The notes beneath the pieces were generated by a model, which saw nothing but the letters and a program-made list of their open reading frames with translations, was not told the origin of the DNA and did no database searches. This document shows, in pieces, positions 15,498 through 24,312 of a DNA stretch of 64,000 bases. Source of the stretch: Palsa-504 sp963808315. GTDB lineage: Bacteria > Actinomycetota > Actinomycetes > Streptosporangiales > Streptosporangiaceae. Each line of letters opens with the position of its first letter. Position 1 is the first letter of the stretch. A program made the position numbers and the translations under genes. The DNA lies in assembly GCA_963808315.1 (NCBI GenBank), contig CAWEFK010000008.1, positions 1 to 64,000 of the forward strand, given 5' to 3'.

Positions 15498-18283
15498 TTC
15501 TGCTCCTTACCGATAGTGCGCTCGATTGGCTCCTGGCTGACGGCGATCTCCATGGCGGTGGCGGCGGTGGCGATCTCCAGGGCCTTGTCGATGTAGACGC
15601 GGTAGCCGAGATCGGGCCGGTAACCGTGCACCTCGGGGGTGTCCAGGCTCCGCATGAACGACAGGATCTCGGCGCTGAACACCTGGCCGGGCACCAGCAC
15701 CGGATAGCCGGGCGGATACGGCGTGACGAAGTTCGCGGAAACCACCTGCTGGCCGTTCTCCACCCGCTGCTCCACCTCGTCCGGCATGAGGTACTCGCAG
15801 TAAGCGTCGTTGTAGGACAGGTAGAAGGCCCGCCGCACGTCCCCTTCCGGGGTCGGCAGCCCGCGGCCGCCGGTGAAGCTGGGATGGAAGCCGCTGAAGT
15901 CGGGCAGCGGCGCCGACGGCGCGGTCAGCCGCAGCACCGCACGCTCATGCGCGGCGCGTTCGGACATATTCATGTCGATAATCTGATGGTCGAGATCCCT
16001 GGCGATGGTCACGAGCACCTCGACCAGGTAGGCCACCGAACTGCGGGATGTGCCGATCGTGGTCATGAACAGCACGGTGTTCCGCGAGGTCTTGTTGATC
16101 TGCACGCCGTAGCGGTCCATCAGGTGGCTGCGCTTGAACGCGTCGCCGTCGATCCCGGTGGCGCCGATGTAGATGGTGATCCGGGACGGATCCAGGACGA
16201 ACTCGTCGTTGTCCCAGGCCTTGATCATGTTCTTCAGCCCGGACCGCAGCGGCTGGTCGATCCCGGAGGCGCGGTACTGCGCCGGGATCAGGTCCGCGGT
16301 GGTCAGGCAGCGCATGTACCGGGAAAGCAGCGGGTGGTTGTCGACCGCGTCGCGGAGCCGCATCGCGTTCTCGATCTGCTTCTGGACCAGCTCGAAGCCC
16401 TCCAGCGCGGCCTGCCGGCGGCCCAGGTCGAGCGAGGCCAGGATCTGGTAGTTCGGCGAGGTCGAGGTGTGCGTCATGTACGCCTCGTGGAAGGTCTCCT
16501 CCGCCTTCTGGCTGAAATCCTGGTCGGTCACGTGGATCATCGACGCCTGCCGCAGCGAGGTCAGCGTCTTATGCGTCGACTGCGTCGAGTACACCCGGAC
16601 CCGGGCCCGGGCCGGATCCGGCAGCAGCCGCCGGTCAAGCAGCACCTCGTCGGCCGCGGCATCGACCGGGCCGACCTCATCGGCGAACGTGTCGTACTCG
16701 GCCCGGTACTCCGGCAGGCGGAGCCGTTCGATCAGGGTGCGGGCGGCCCGCATCGCGGTCCGCGGCCGGTAGACCGGGTGGAACCTGGCGAAGGCGAACC
16801 AGGCCTCGTCCCACAAGAAGACCAGGTCGGGCTTGATCGCCAGGCACTCCTCCATCACCCGCCCGGGGTTATAGACGACGCCGTCGAACGTGCAGTTGGT
16901 CAGCAGCAGCATCTTGACCCGGTCCAGCTTGCCCGCCTGGCGCAGCGCCAGCAGCTGGCGCTTGATCTCCCGCAGCGGCACCGCGCCGTACATCGAGTAC
17001 TGATGCAGCGGGTAAGCCTCCAGGTAGCTCACCATCGCCCCGGCCAGCATCAGCCCGTAGTGATGGGACTGGTGGCAGTTCCTGTCCACCAGCACGATGT
17101 CACCCGGCTGGACCAGCGCCTGCACCACGACCTTGTTGGCGGTCGAGGTCCCGTTGGTGACGAAGTAGGTCTGCCGCGACCCGAACGTATGCGCCGCCAG
17201 CTGCTGGGCCTCCCGCAGCGGGCCGGTGGGTTCGAGCAGGGAGTCCAGCCCGCCGCAGGTCGCCGAGGTCTCGGCCAGGAAGATGTTCAGGCCGTAGAAG
17301 TCGACCATGTCCTTGATCCAGTGCGAGTTCACGATCGACTTGCCGCGCGAGATCGGCAGCGCGTGGAACACGCCGGTGGGCCGGTGGCTGTAGCTGCGCA
17401 GCGCGCTGAAGAACGGCGTCCGGTACCGGGCCTGCACCCCGTCCAGGATGGACAGGTGCAGCTCCAGTGCCCCCTCGCGGGCATGGAAGATACGGCGGAA
17501 ATGATGGCTGAGCCGGCCCGCGAGGTCCTCCACCGAGCTCTCGGTCATCAGGTACAGGTCAAGTTCCGGCCGGATCCTGGCCAGCGCCCGGGCCAGCTCC
17601 TGGGCGCGGTCCTCCGGCGGGCGCTCCATCAGGTCATCCGGCCTGGAGCTTTCTACCAGCTGCCCGAGGAAGGAGGAGTCGTGCCGGGACTTGTGCACGA
17701 ACCGGCGGCAGACCACGCACGCCTGCAACGCGAAGTTCAGCCGCGCGGCCATGACCGCTTCGTCGAAACTGGGCACCACCAGGATCTCAAAGACGAACTG
17801 GTCGTCCGGGCGGCGCGCCTGCCGCAGCTCCTCGCGCAACGCGCGCTCCTGCTGCTCGGTGATGTCCTCGACGATCAGGACCTCGAAATAGGGCCGGTTT
17901 CCCCCGGTCTGCTCCCCCGGATGGCTGTCGCGATCGGAGGCCTGGTCCGTGCGGCCCAGGTTGCGCACCTGGCCGGTCCGGAAGGAGTCGGTGACGAAGG
18001 CCCGGTTGATCTCCCCCACCGCGGCGGCGAACTGGTCATACTTCCCGGCGGCGAACATCCGCCGCACCTTGGAGAATTCCTGGCTGCCTGGATACGCATA
18101 GAGCCGCTCGATCGGCCCCAGCACGTCGAGCAGCTCCGTCGCGGTGCCGGCCGCCCGCTCCGGCGAGCGCTTCCCCTCGCTCGCGGCGCTCAGCTCGACG
18201 GCCGCGTCTTCCAGCGAGGACCAGGCATCGGCCTTGAACTGCCAGAGACTGTTGTAGGCCTTGGTGTTGGTAACAGGAAGCAC
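15494..18283 (-). CDS. Large PLP-dependent Orn/Lys/Arg decarboxylase
   Basis: 929 residues in one frame. The central catalytic domain is an aminotransferase-fold group III decarboxylase with SFGSRQ-like contact (HTFGSRQTYFVTNGTSTANK), DEAWFAFARFHP and the PLP-lysine motif STQSTHKTLTSL. The extended N-terminal half with a response-regulator-like wing and the C-terminal Orn/Lys/Arg domain (VTPYPPGYPVLVPGQ) are as in bacterial arginine/ornithine/lysine decarboxylases, which make agmatine, putrescine or cadaverine and often consume protons. The GTG start at 18283 has a good GGAGGTG ribosome-binding site. Which amino acid it uses cannot be decided. It is followed with overlap by the shikimate-dehydrogenase-like gene, an odd partner. 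Confidence 0.88.
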   Translation of the reverse strand: MLPVTNTKAYNSLWQFKADAWSSLEDAAVELSAASEGKRSPERAAGTATELLDVLGPIERLYAYPGSQEFSKVRRMFAAGKYDQFAAAVGEINRAFVTDSFRTGQVRNLGRTDQASDRDSHPGEQTGGNRPYFEVLIVEDITEQQERALREELRQARRPDDQFVFEILVVPSFDEAVMAARLNFALQACVVCRRFVHKSRHDSSFLGQLVESSRPDDLMERPPEDRAQELARALARIRPELDLYLMTESSVEDLAGRLSHHFRRIFHAREGALELHLSILDGVQARYRTPFFSALRSYSHRPTGVFHALPISRGKSIVNSHWIKDMVDFYGLNIFLAETSATCGGLDSLLEPTGPLREAQQLAAHTFGSRQTYFVTNGTSTANKVVVQALVQPGDIVLVDRNCHQSHHYGLMLAGAMVSYLEAYPLHQYSMYGAVPLREIKRQLLALRQAGKLDRVKMLLLTNCTFDGVVYNPGRVMEECLAIKPDLVFLWDEAWFAFARFHPVYRPRTAMRAARTLIERLRLPEYRAEYDTFADEVGPVDAAADEVLLDRRLLPDPARARVRVYSTQSTHKTLTSLRQASMIHVTDQDFSQKAEETFHEAYMTHTSTSPNYQILASLDLGRRQAALEGFELVQKQIENAMRLRDAVDNHPLLSRYMRCLTTADLIPAQYRASGIDQPLRSGLKNMIKAWDNDEFVLDPSRITIYIGATGIDGDAFKRSHLMDRYGVQINKTSRNTVLFMTTIGTSRSSVAYLVEVLVTIARDLDHQIIDMNMSERAAHERAVLRLTAPSAPLPDFSGFHPSFTGGRGLPTPEGDVRRAFYLSYNDAYCEYLMPDEVEQRVENGQQVVSANFVTPYPPGYPVLVPGQVFSAEILSFMRSLDTPEVHGYRPDLGYRVYIDKALEIATAATAMEIAVSQEPIERTIGKEQK

Positions 18284-18406
18284 GGTGACACCTCCGTAGA
18301 CGCCGCCCTCGGCAGTGTGACATTCAGGCGCCCCGGGCCCATCGCGCTCTTCCGCTCAGTGATCCGCCGGCCCGTCCCGCGGTGATGGCGGTCATAAGCT
18401 CGCGGC

Positions 18407-18712
18407 ATGCTGTATGCCCGTGCGGAAGTCGTCACCCCGACACCAGACCGCTTTATCCGGCAGCTCGTCAGCCACCTCAGCCATAAGGCCACCACGGAAC
18501 TGCAATCTGACGAGAGCGGTGTGATCGCGGTTCATGACGGCCGGTGCCAGCTGACCGGTGCGGGCGAGCTGCTCGTGCTGCAAGCGACCTCGGACAGCGC
18601 CGAGGGCCTGGCTCACATCCAGGACGTGGTGGGGCGTCATCTGGAGCGTTTCGGCGCGCGGGCGGCCCTGCGGGTGGAGTGGAAGCCTGATGGACCCGTC
18701 ATCCCGGCGTGA
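18407..18712 (+). CDS. DUF2218 family protein
   Basis: 101 residues. The start LYARAEVVTPTPDRFIRQLVSHLSHK and end VGRHLERFGARAALRVEW match the whole DUF2218 domain, a small cytoplasmic domain of unknown function frequent in actinobacteria near transport or redox genes. It is divergent from the decarboxylase gene. Its 3' end overlaps the start of the amidohydrolase gene by 23 bp, suggesting cotranscription with the ring-cleavage block. Confidence 0.85.
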   Translation: MLYARAEVVTPTPDRFIRQLVSHLSHKATTELQSDESGVIAVHDGRCQLTGAGELLVLQATSDSAEGLAHIQDVVGRHLERFGARAALRVEWKPDGPVIPA

Positions 18713-19704
18713 TCCGGTCCTCGACGTGCACGCGCACGCGATGCCGATGGCGCTGCTGCGCTGGCTGGCCGACCTGGGCCTAGCCGACGTCTCAGCGGCG
18801 GACGACGAGGTCGTCCGTCTCGACTCGCGGGTCAGCGGCGTCGGCGACCGGGTCCCGCTGCCGCTGGCGCGCTCGCAGCACGACGTCGCCGTGCGGCTGG
18901 CCGAGATGGACGACGTCGGCGTCAGCCATCACGCCGTCTCCATGCCGCCGTTCCTGTTCTGCTCCACCGCTGACGACGGCGGCCTGGTCAGGGACGTCAT
19001 CGCCCGCGGCAACACCGAGCTGGCCAGCTACGTGGCCGGCGGGCAGGGCAGGCTGGTGGCCCTCGGCTCGGTTCCGCTCGGCTGGCCCGGAGCGGCCGCG
19101 CAGGCCCGGCGCTGCCTGGACGAGCTGGGTATGGCGGGAATCGCGATCGGCAGCCGCGGTGCCGGGCGCGACCTTGACGATCCGGTGAACGACGAGCTGT
19201 GGGAGCTGCTGGCGGAGCGCCGCGCCTTCGTCTTCCTGCACCCGAGCGGCGTCCCCGACGCTCGAGCGCCAGCGGGACTTCTACCTGGCCCAGCTGGTGG
19301 GCTACCCGATGGAAACCGCGCTGGCCGTGGCCCGGCTGGTGTTCGGCCGTGTCCTGGAGCGGTTCGACCTGACGCTGTGCCTGGCCCACGGCGGTGGCTG
19401 CCTGCCCGCCATCCGCGGCCGGATGGACATGGGCTGGCGTAACAAGGACGTCGCGCGCACCACGGCCAGGGTGCCCAGCTTCTACACCGGACGCCTGTAC
19501 TACGACACCGCGGTGTTCGCCCCGGTGCTGCTGCGGCGGCTGGTCGAAGACGTCGGCGCGGGCCATGTCCTGCTCGGCACCGACCACCCGTTCGAGCTAC
19601 GCGACGCCGAACCGCTGGCCAGCATCGCGGCCGCGGAGCTGCCCGCCGAGCAGTCCCGCGCGATCTTGTGGGACAACGCGGCCAGGCTGCTCGGGCTGGC
19701 CTGA
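18690..19704 (+). CDS. Amidohydrolase-superfamily protein (ACMSD/LigW-LigY-like), one frame break
   Basis: About 338 residues. The metal-binding start VLDVHAHAMP (H-x-H), the later histidine in LCLAHGGGCLPAIRGRMDMG and the Asp in VLLGTDHPFELRD are the metal-ligand motifs of the aminocarboxymuconate-semialdehyde decarboxylase branch. The frame breaks near 19260: the correct continuation reads LERQRDFYLAQLVGYPMETAL. Enzymes of this branch decarboxylate or hydrolyse ring-cleavage products and aromatic acids; LigW and the C-C hydrolase LigY of lignin catabolism belong to it. Position directly before the extradiol dioxygenase genes supports a role in the same aromatic pathway. Confidence 0.8.
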
Positions 19705-19808
19705 GCGGCGGCTGGGCCTGGTAATCACTGGACGGAAGGGGCCTAGCCGGACAGGGCGGCGAGGGTGCCACACTGCAGGCGGACATTGTTCGGCGGCAGG
19801 GAGAGGCC

Positions 19809-20637
19809 ATGACGGAGATCAGTATCGCCTATTGCTCGTCACACGCCCCGATGATGGCCGCGGCCCGTGATTCGGCCGAAGAGCAGCAGCGGGACCGGTT
19901 TTTCGGCGCGCTGGAGATCATCCGCGACGATGCCCGCCGGGCTGGCGTGCAAGCGTGCGTGGTGCTGTCGAACGAGCATTTCACCAACTTCTTTCTGGAA
20001 AACTTCCCGCAGATCTGCGTCGGGCGTGGGCGAGCGCAATTGGGGCCCAACCGAAGCCTGGCTGCCGATCAGCAAGGCGTGGATCCCCGGGCACCCGGGC
20101 CTGGCCGGGCACATCACCCGGAGCCTGCTGAACACGGGGTTCGACCCCGCGTTCTCGCACCAGCTGGAGCTGGATCACGGGGTGATGACCGTTTACCACG
20201 AGCTCGACCCGCAGCTGCAGCTGCCGCTGATACCGATCGTGCAGAACTGCGCGGTGGAGCCGATGATGCCATTGCGGCGCTGGTACGCGTTCGGCGTGGC
20301 GCTGGGCGAGGCCATCCGTTCCTACGTCGGGCTGGACCGGGTCGCGCTGGTAGGTGCGGGCGGCCTGTCGCACTTTATCGGCGTGCCGCGGGTGGGAGAT
20401 ATCGACGAGGAGTTCGACCGGTGGTTCCTCGACGTGCTGGCGCGGGGCGATATGGAGGCCGTGCTTGATATGTCCGACGAGGAACTCGGGCTGGCCGGCA
20501 ACGGGGCGCACGAGATCCGGAGCTGGCTCGCGGTCGCCGGGGCCGTCGCGCCGGCTCGCGGTCAGACCATGAGCTATGAGCCGATCTACCCGTGGATCAC
20601 TGGCATGGGCGTCGCCCGCTTCCAGCCCGTCTCCTGA
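19809..20637 (+). CDS. LigB-like class III extradiol ring-cleavage dioxygenase, one frame break
   Basis: About 276 residues. Motifs of the LigB superfamily are present: IAYCSSHAPMMAAARDSAEE near the N-terminus (first iron His), VVLSNEHFTNFFLENFPQICVG (second His), and GAGGLSHFIGVPRVGDIDEE toward the C-terminus. Non-haem Fe(II) in this fold opens catechols next to the hydroxyls with O2. The frame shifts near 20025 inside the segment GVGERNWGPTEAW. The gene is followed by a LigA-like gene, so the enzyme is likely two-subunit. The order B then A is the reverse of ligAB. Substrate could be protocatechuate, a gallate derivative or a larger biaryl catechol. Confidence 0.85.
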
Positions 20638-20767
20638 TCCGTATCCCGCGCCTGCTTCCTGTCCTGCTGAGCAGAAGGCGAGCGGTACTCCGGTTCGCGG
20701 CAGTGGCAGACTGCGGAGATGCCGGAGCCTGGGAAGCCTGAAGGCCATTGCCGGAAGATGAGGTGCC

Positions 20768-21058
20768 ATGAGCCTGTATCAGCTGCACAGGTGCGTATTC
20801 GATTACCTGAGAGCCGGTGAGGTCAGCAGCGGCGCGACACCGGATTTCGACGTCAGCAGCTACGAGCTTACCGACGCCGAGCGTAAGGTCTTCGAATCGA
20901 AGGACATCGCGGCTCTTTACCAGATGGGCTTCCATCCGGTGCTGCTCAACGGCTACTGCCGCGCGATCGGATACGAGCGGAGCGACTACCGCTCGATACT
21001 CGCCTCCCAGGCGCTACCGGAGACCAGAACCGGACGATGGCATCACGAGCAACCCTGA
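20768..21058 (+). CDS. LigA-like small subunit of an extradiol dioxygenase
   Basis: 96 residues. LYQLHRCVFDYLRAGE and the block SKDIAALYQMGFHPVLLNGYCRAIGY match the protocatechuate 4,5-dioxygenase alpha subunit (LigA), an all-helical cap on the LigB active site. The family is usually 100-140 residues, so this copy is short; the last 15 residues look atypical and could reflect an indel. GAGGTG at about 20759 serves as ribosome-binding site. It lies 130 bp downstream of the LigB-like gene and 37 bp upstream of the C-C hydrolase gene. Confidence 0.8.
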   Translation: MSLYQLHRCVFDYLRAGEVSSGATPDFDVSSYELTDAERKVFESKDIAALYQMGFHPVLLNGYCRAIGYERSDYRSILASQALPETRTGRWHHEQP

Positions 21059-21095
21059 CTGTCCGACAAGTGTGCTCACCTGGATGGAGCGGAGC

Positions 21096-21923
21096 ATGAC
21101 AACTGGCGAGAACCCGGAGATCGGCGAGACCGCGGACGCCAATGGCATTAAGACCAATTATCTCGAGGCGGGCAAGGGCGACCCGGTGGTCCTGATCCAT
21201 GGGTCGGGACCCGGGGTCACCTCCTATGCCAACTGGCGCCTGGTGCTGCCCGCCCTCGCGGAGAACTTCCGGGTGGTGGCGCCGGATATGGTCGGTTTCG
21301 GCTTCTCAGAGCGGCCGGCGAATATCGAATATGGCGTACAGACCTGGGCTGACCAGGTGGTTGGCCTGATGGATACGCTGGAACTGCCAAAGGTTCACCT
21401 GGTCGGCAACAGTTTCGGCGGCGCGATCGCGCTGCGTATCGCGGCCCAGCATCCTGATCGGGTCGGCAAGCTGGTGCTGATGGGGAGCATGGGCGTCCCG
21501 TTTCCCATCACCGAGGGCCTGGAACGCGTCTGGGGTTACGAGCCGTCATTCGAGAACATGCGCAAGGTACTTGATGTCTTCGCCTACTCCCGGGAGCTCG
21601 TGAACGACGAACTCGCGGAGGTCCGGTACCGGGGCAGTATCCAGCCCGGCTTCCAGGAGTCCTTCGCCGCCATGTTCCCTGCCCCGCGGCAGCGCTGGGT
21701 CGAGGCGATGTGCACCCCCGAGGAGGACATCCGCGGGCTCCCGCACCGGACGCTGATCGTCCACGGCCGTGAGGACCAGGTCATCCCCGTGCAGACCTCG
21801 CTGCGGCTGATGGAGCTGATCGATAACGCCGATCTCAGCGTGTTCTCTCACTGTGGGCACTGGTCAATGATCGAGCGCACGAAGGACTTCAACCGGATCG
21901 TGAATGAGTTCTTCAGCGACTGA
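21096..21923 (+). CDS. Alpha/beta hydrolase, meta-cleavage-product (C-C) hydrolase type
   Basis: 275 residues. The oxyanion-hole motif VVLIHGSGPGVTSYANWR, nucleophile LVGNSFGGAIAL (Ser), acid in VHGREDQVIP and His in HCGHWSMIER are the triad of the MhpC/BphD/DmpD group, which hydrolyses vinylogous 1,5-diketones made by extradiol ring cleavage. ATG 21096 is chosen because GGAG lies six bases upstream; an in-frame ATG at 21084 is possible. Its position immediately after the LigB/LigA genes strongly suggests it acts on their product. Confidence 0.88.
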   Translation: MTTGENPEIGETADANGIKTNYLEAGKGDPVVLIHGSGPGVTSYANWRLVLPALAENFRVVAPDMVGFGFSERPANIEYGVQTWADQVVGLMDTLELPKVHLVGNSFGGAIALRIAAQHPDRVGKLVLMGSMGVPFPITEGLERVWGYEPSFENMRKVLDVFAYSRELVNDELAEVRYRGSIQPGFQESFAAMFPAPRQRWVEAMCTPEEDIRGLPHRTLIVHGREDQVIPVQTSLRLMELIDNADLSVFSHCGHWSMIERTKDFNRIVNEFFSD

Positions 21924-21947
21924 AAATCCAGCGGCTGGGCCGATAGC

Positions 21948-21978
21948 GCACTGATCCGGCCGCGCGCCGGATCAGTGC
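21948..21978. terminator. Perfect 13-bp inverted repeat between convergent genes
   Basis: GCACTGATCCGGC (21948-21960) pairs exactly with GCCGGATCAGTGC (21966-21978) across a 5-nt loop. It lies at the convergent ends of the C-C hydrolase gene and the IclR gene, whose stop codon is inside the right arm, and would act as a bidirectional terminator. Confidence 0.8.
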
Positions 21979-22763
21979 CAGTCCTCGGACGGCTTACCGC
22001 TGATTCGCTGGGTGATCTTGGCCGCGGTGCGGCGCACAATCGGGGCTCGCTGCGCCGGCCGGAGCCGCAGCGGTGGCCCGCTAACGGAGACCGCCGCGGC
22101 AAGACGGCCGGCGGAGTCAAAGATCGGTGCGGCCACGCAGGAGTTGCCCAGGACGGCCTCCTGGCTCTCGATCGCGGTCCCGACCCGTCGGACGACGGCC
22201 AGCTCCCGCTGCAGCCGATGCGGGTCAATGATCGTGTAGGGGGTCAGCGGCTCCAGGCCCGCCGACGGCAGGATCTGCAGCGGATCCTCGGGCCCGAAAG
22301 CCAGCAGCACCTTGCCCAGCGCGCTCGCGTAGACCGGCCACCTCCCGCCGGTCCGCGTCGGCAGCGGAAACGCCCGGTACCCGACGATCTTGACGAAGTA
22401 GAGCACTTCGTTCCCGTCAAGCACACCGAGGTGGATGGTCTCGTGCGTGAGCTCGAACAGCTCCTCCAGGAACGGCAGGGAAGTGTCCCGGAGGCTGCGC
22501 ATCTCACCCACCAGCTCCCCCAGCTCGAACAGGCGGATACCCAGGCCGAACCCGGTGTCAGTCCGCGTCAGCAGCCGCTGCTCGACCAGTATCTTGGCGA
22601 GCCGGTGGACCGTCGACTTCGGGATCGCCGTCCGGGACGCCAGCTCCGCCAGCGTCAGCTCCGACTCATCGGAGCTGAAGCAGTCCAGAATCGCGAAGAC
22701 ACGTTCCAGGACAGAGTTAGGAGCGACCTGAGGGCGAGCTGCAACCACTATGTTCGCCGCCAT
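21972..22763 (-). CDS. IclR-family transcriptional regulator
   Basis: 263 residues. The winged helix is SVLERVFAILDCFSSDESEL followed by TLAELASRTAIPKSTVHRLA (about residues 18-56). The effector-binding domain includes RTGGRWPVYASALGKVLLAF and ends with the typical VSVSGPPLRLRPA. IclR proteins often control aromatic-acid catabolism as activator or repressor, and convergence with the LigB/LigA/hydrolase genes makes that the likely target. Two ACTCCA hexamers, 21 bp apart, lie 24-50 bp upstream of its start and could be part of a binding site. Confidence 0.9.
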   Translation of the reverse strand: MAANIVVAARPQVAPNSVLERVFAILDCFSSDESELTLAELASRTAIPKSTVHRLAKILVEQRLLTRTDTGFGLGIRLFELGELVGEMRSLRDTSLPFLEELFELTHETIHLGVLDGNEVLYFVKIVGYRAFPLPTRTGGRWPVYASALGKVLLAFGPEDPLQILPSAGLEPLTPYTIIDPHRLQRELAVVRRVGTAIESQEAVLGNSCVAAPIFDSAGRLAAAVSVSGPPLRLRPAQRAPIVRRTAAKITQRISGKPSEDWH

Positions 22764-23327
22764 CCGCTCGGTGCCTCTGTCCGGTTACTCCAGACTGGTG
22801 CGATTTCACTCCACACTATTCCGGTCAGGCACGTCTTCGCCATACACAACGACCAGCCCGAAAACGCACCGTGCCTCACGGCAGCCCGAGACTGACGCTG
22901 CCCACCCCCAGAGTTACGCCCGCAAGTGATCATCTTCTGAGGATAGACAGTCAAGAAAACGAGTAAATCAACATGGTGAGCGGTCCCGATCGAGGGCCTG
23001 GAGCCGCGCCGCCGGGCCCGACGGCGTCAACAGTGCGCCGATGACCTGCTGCGCCCCGGCTGCGCCATGGTCCGTGTCTGTCCTTCGATGGCAATAGCAT
23101 GCCGGTCACCGCGAGCTTAGAAAGCGTCATTTTAGCGTCCAGCATTCCACTGGTTGGGACGATTCGCTTGTCACCGATTTGCCCCTAACAGACAATGATG
23201 CCATGTCGGATACCTCTTACCCTTGATGTCCGCCATATCCGCCGCTGGCCATGTCGCCCACAAGAGAGGCACGTCTTTTGCAGACACCCTTATAAGCGCT
23301 CTCAGTACTGCTAGAAAGGGAGGCCCA
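22764..23327. other. Divergent intergenic region between two IclR regulator genes
   Basis: About 565 bp with no convincing gene on either strand. It should contain promoters for both regulators. ACTCCA occurs at 22787 and 22808. The part from about 23090 to 23320 is less GC-rich than its surroundings. Short open frames here have no family features. Confidence 0.5.
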
Positions 23328-24185
23328 ATGGCGGGCAATTCAGCGGAACCAGGCCGGTCGGTCACCAGTAAAATCGTCGCGATATTGCTGACTTTTCATG
23401 ACGGCAACGAGCACTCGCTCACCGAAATCGCCCGGCTGACCTGCCTGCCGGTCTCAACAGCCCACCGGCTGGTCACCGAACTCGCCGGATGGGGTGTCCT
23501 GGAGCGCACCGACGAGTCGATGTTCCGGATCGGCCTGCCCATCAAAGCCATCAGCAGCCGCAGGTCCTACACACCCGCCATCGTCGAATCAGCCCGGCGG
23601 GTCCTGGAAGACCTCGTCATCGCGGCCCGGGCAGGCGCACGACTCGGGGTCATGACCGACACCGACGTCGCCTACATCGAAAAACGCTGCGACCACAGCC
23701 CCGTCACCACCTTCGGCCAGACAACCAGGCTGCCCGCCCACGCCACCGCCCTGGGCAAAGCCCTCCTGGCCTTCTCCTCAGCCGACATACTCAACCGCGT
23801 CATCGGCAGCGGCCTGAAATGCTATACCCCGAACACTGTGACCGACCCGGACCGGCTGCGGCAGACCCTGGCCAGCATCAGGCTCACCCGCGTCGCAATC
23901 TCGCGCTGGGAGTTCAGGGCCGGGTTTTCCGAGGTGGCGGTGCCGGTATTCGGATCAGGCGGCATTGCCGTGGCGGCGCTCGAGCTCACCGTCCCCAACC
24001 TGCGCACCGACCTGCAGATGGCAAGTTCTGTCCTCACGATAGCCGCCCGCGGGCTTTCCAGAGAGCTCGCGGCCAGCACCCACGCCGGGTGCTTCGCGCA
24101 GATCACAGAGCAGCACACGCAGCACAGGAGCGCTGGTGAAATGCCTGACCGGCAACGGTCCCCGGCCATGAGCACGGCAACTTAA
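23328..24185 (+). CDS. Second IclR-family transcriptional regulator
   Basis: 285 residues from ATG 23328, which has a strong AAAGGGAGG ribosome-binding site. The winged helix is SKIVAILLTFHDGNEHSLTE followed by IARLTCLPVSTAHRLVTELA, and the sensor domain contains TTRLPAHATALGKALLAF and FSEVAVPVFGSGGIAVAALE. The C-terminal 30 residues are polar and unlike the core. It is divergent from the first IclR gene across 565 bp and reads toward the alpha/beta hydrolase and 2-oxoacid dehydrogenase block, which it may control. Confidence 0.88.
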   Translation: MAGNSAEPGRSVTSKIVAILLTFHDGNEHSLTEIARLTCLPVSTAHRLVTELAGWGVLERTDESMFRIGLPIKAISSRRSYTPAIVESARRVLEDLVIAARAGARLGVMTDTDVAYIEKRCDHSPVTTFGQTTRLPAHATALGKALLAFSSADILNRVIGSGLKCYTPNTVTDPDRLRQTLASIRLTRVAISRWEFRAGFSEVAVPVFGSGGIAVAALELTVPNLRTDLQMASSVLTIAARGLSRELAASTHAGCFAQITEQHTQHRSAGEMPDRQRSPAMSTAT

Positions 24186-24312
24186 CAGGCGAAACGGACG
24201 AGCGGCGAAGCCCGGTGGGAACAGGGTCCGGTCAGCGATCCCGGCCACCGGAGCTCCGCCGTGAATCAGGCTGTGATCCGTGGCGCGCACCTTGCTGAGG
24301 CTCACCGTGCCG

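Noticed and set aside
15626..18385. A 919-codon open frame on the plus strand
   Set aside because: It is antisense to the 929-residue decarboxylase with all its motifs; long antisense frames are expected in GC-rich DNA, and the translation is Gly/Arg/His-rich without domains.
22951..23145. Short minus-strand frame between the IclR genes
   Set aside because: No ribosome-binding site or recognisable domain; treated as intergenic.
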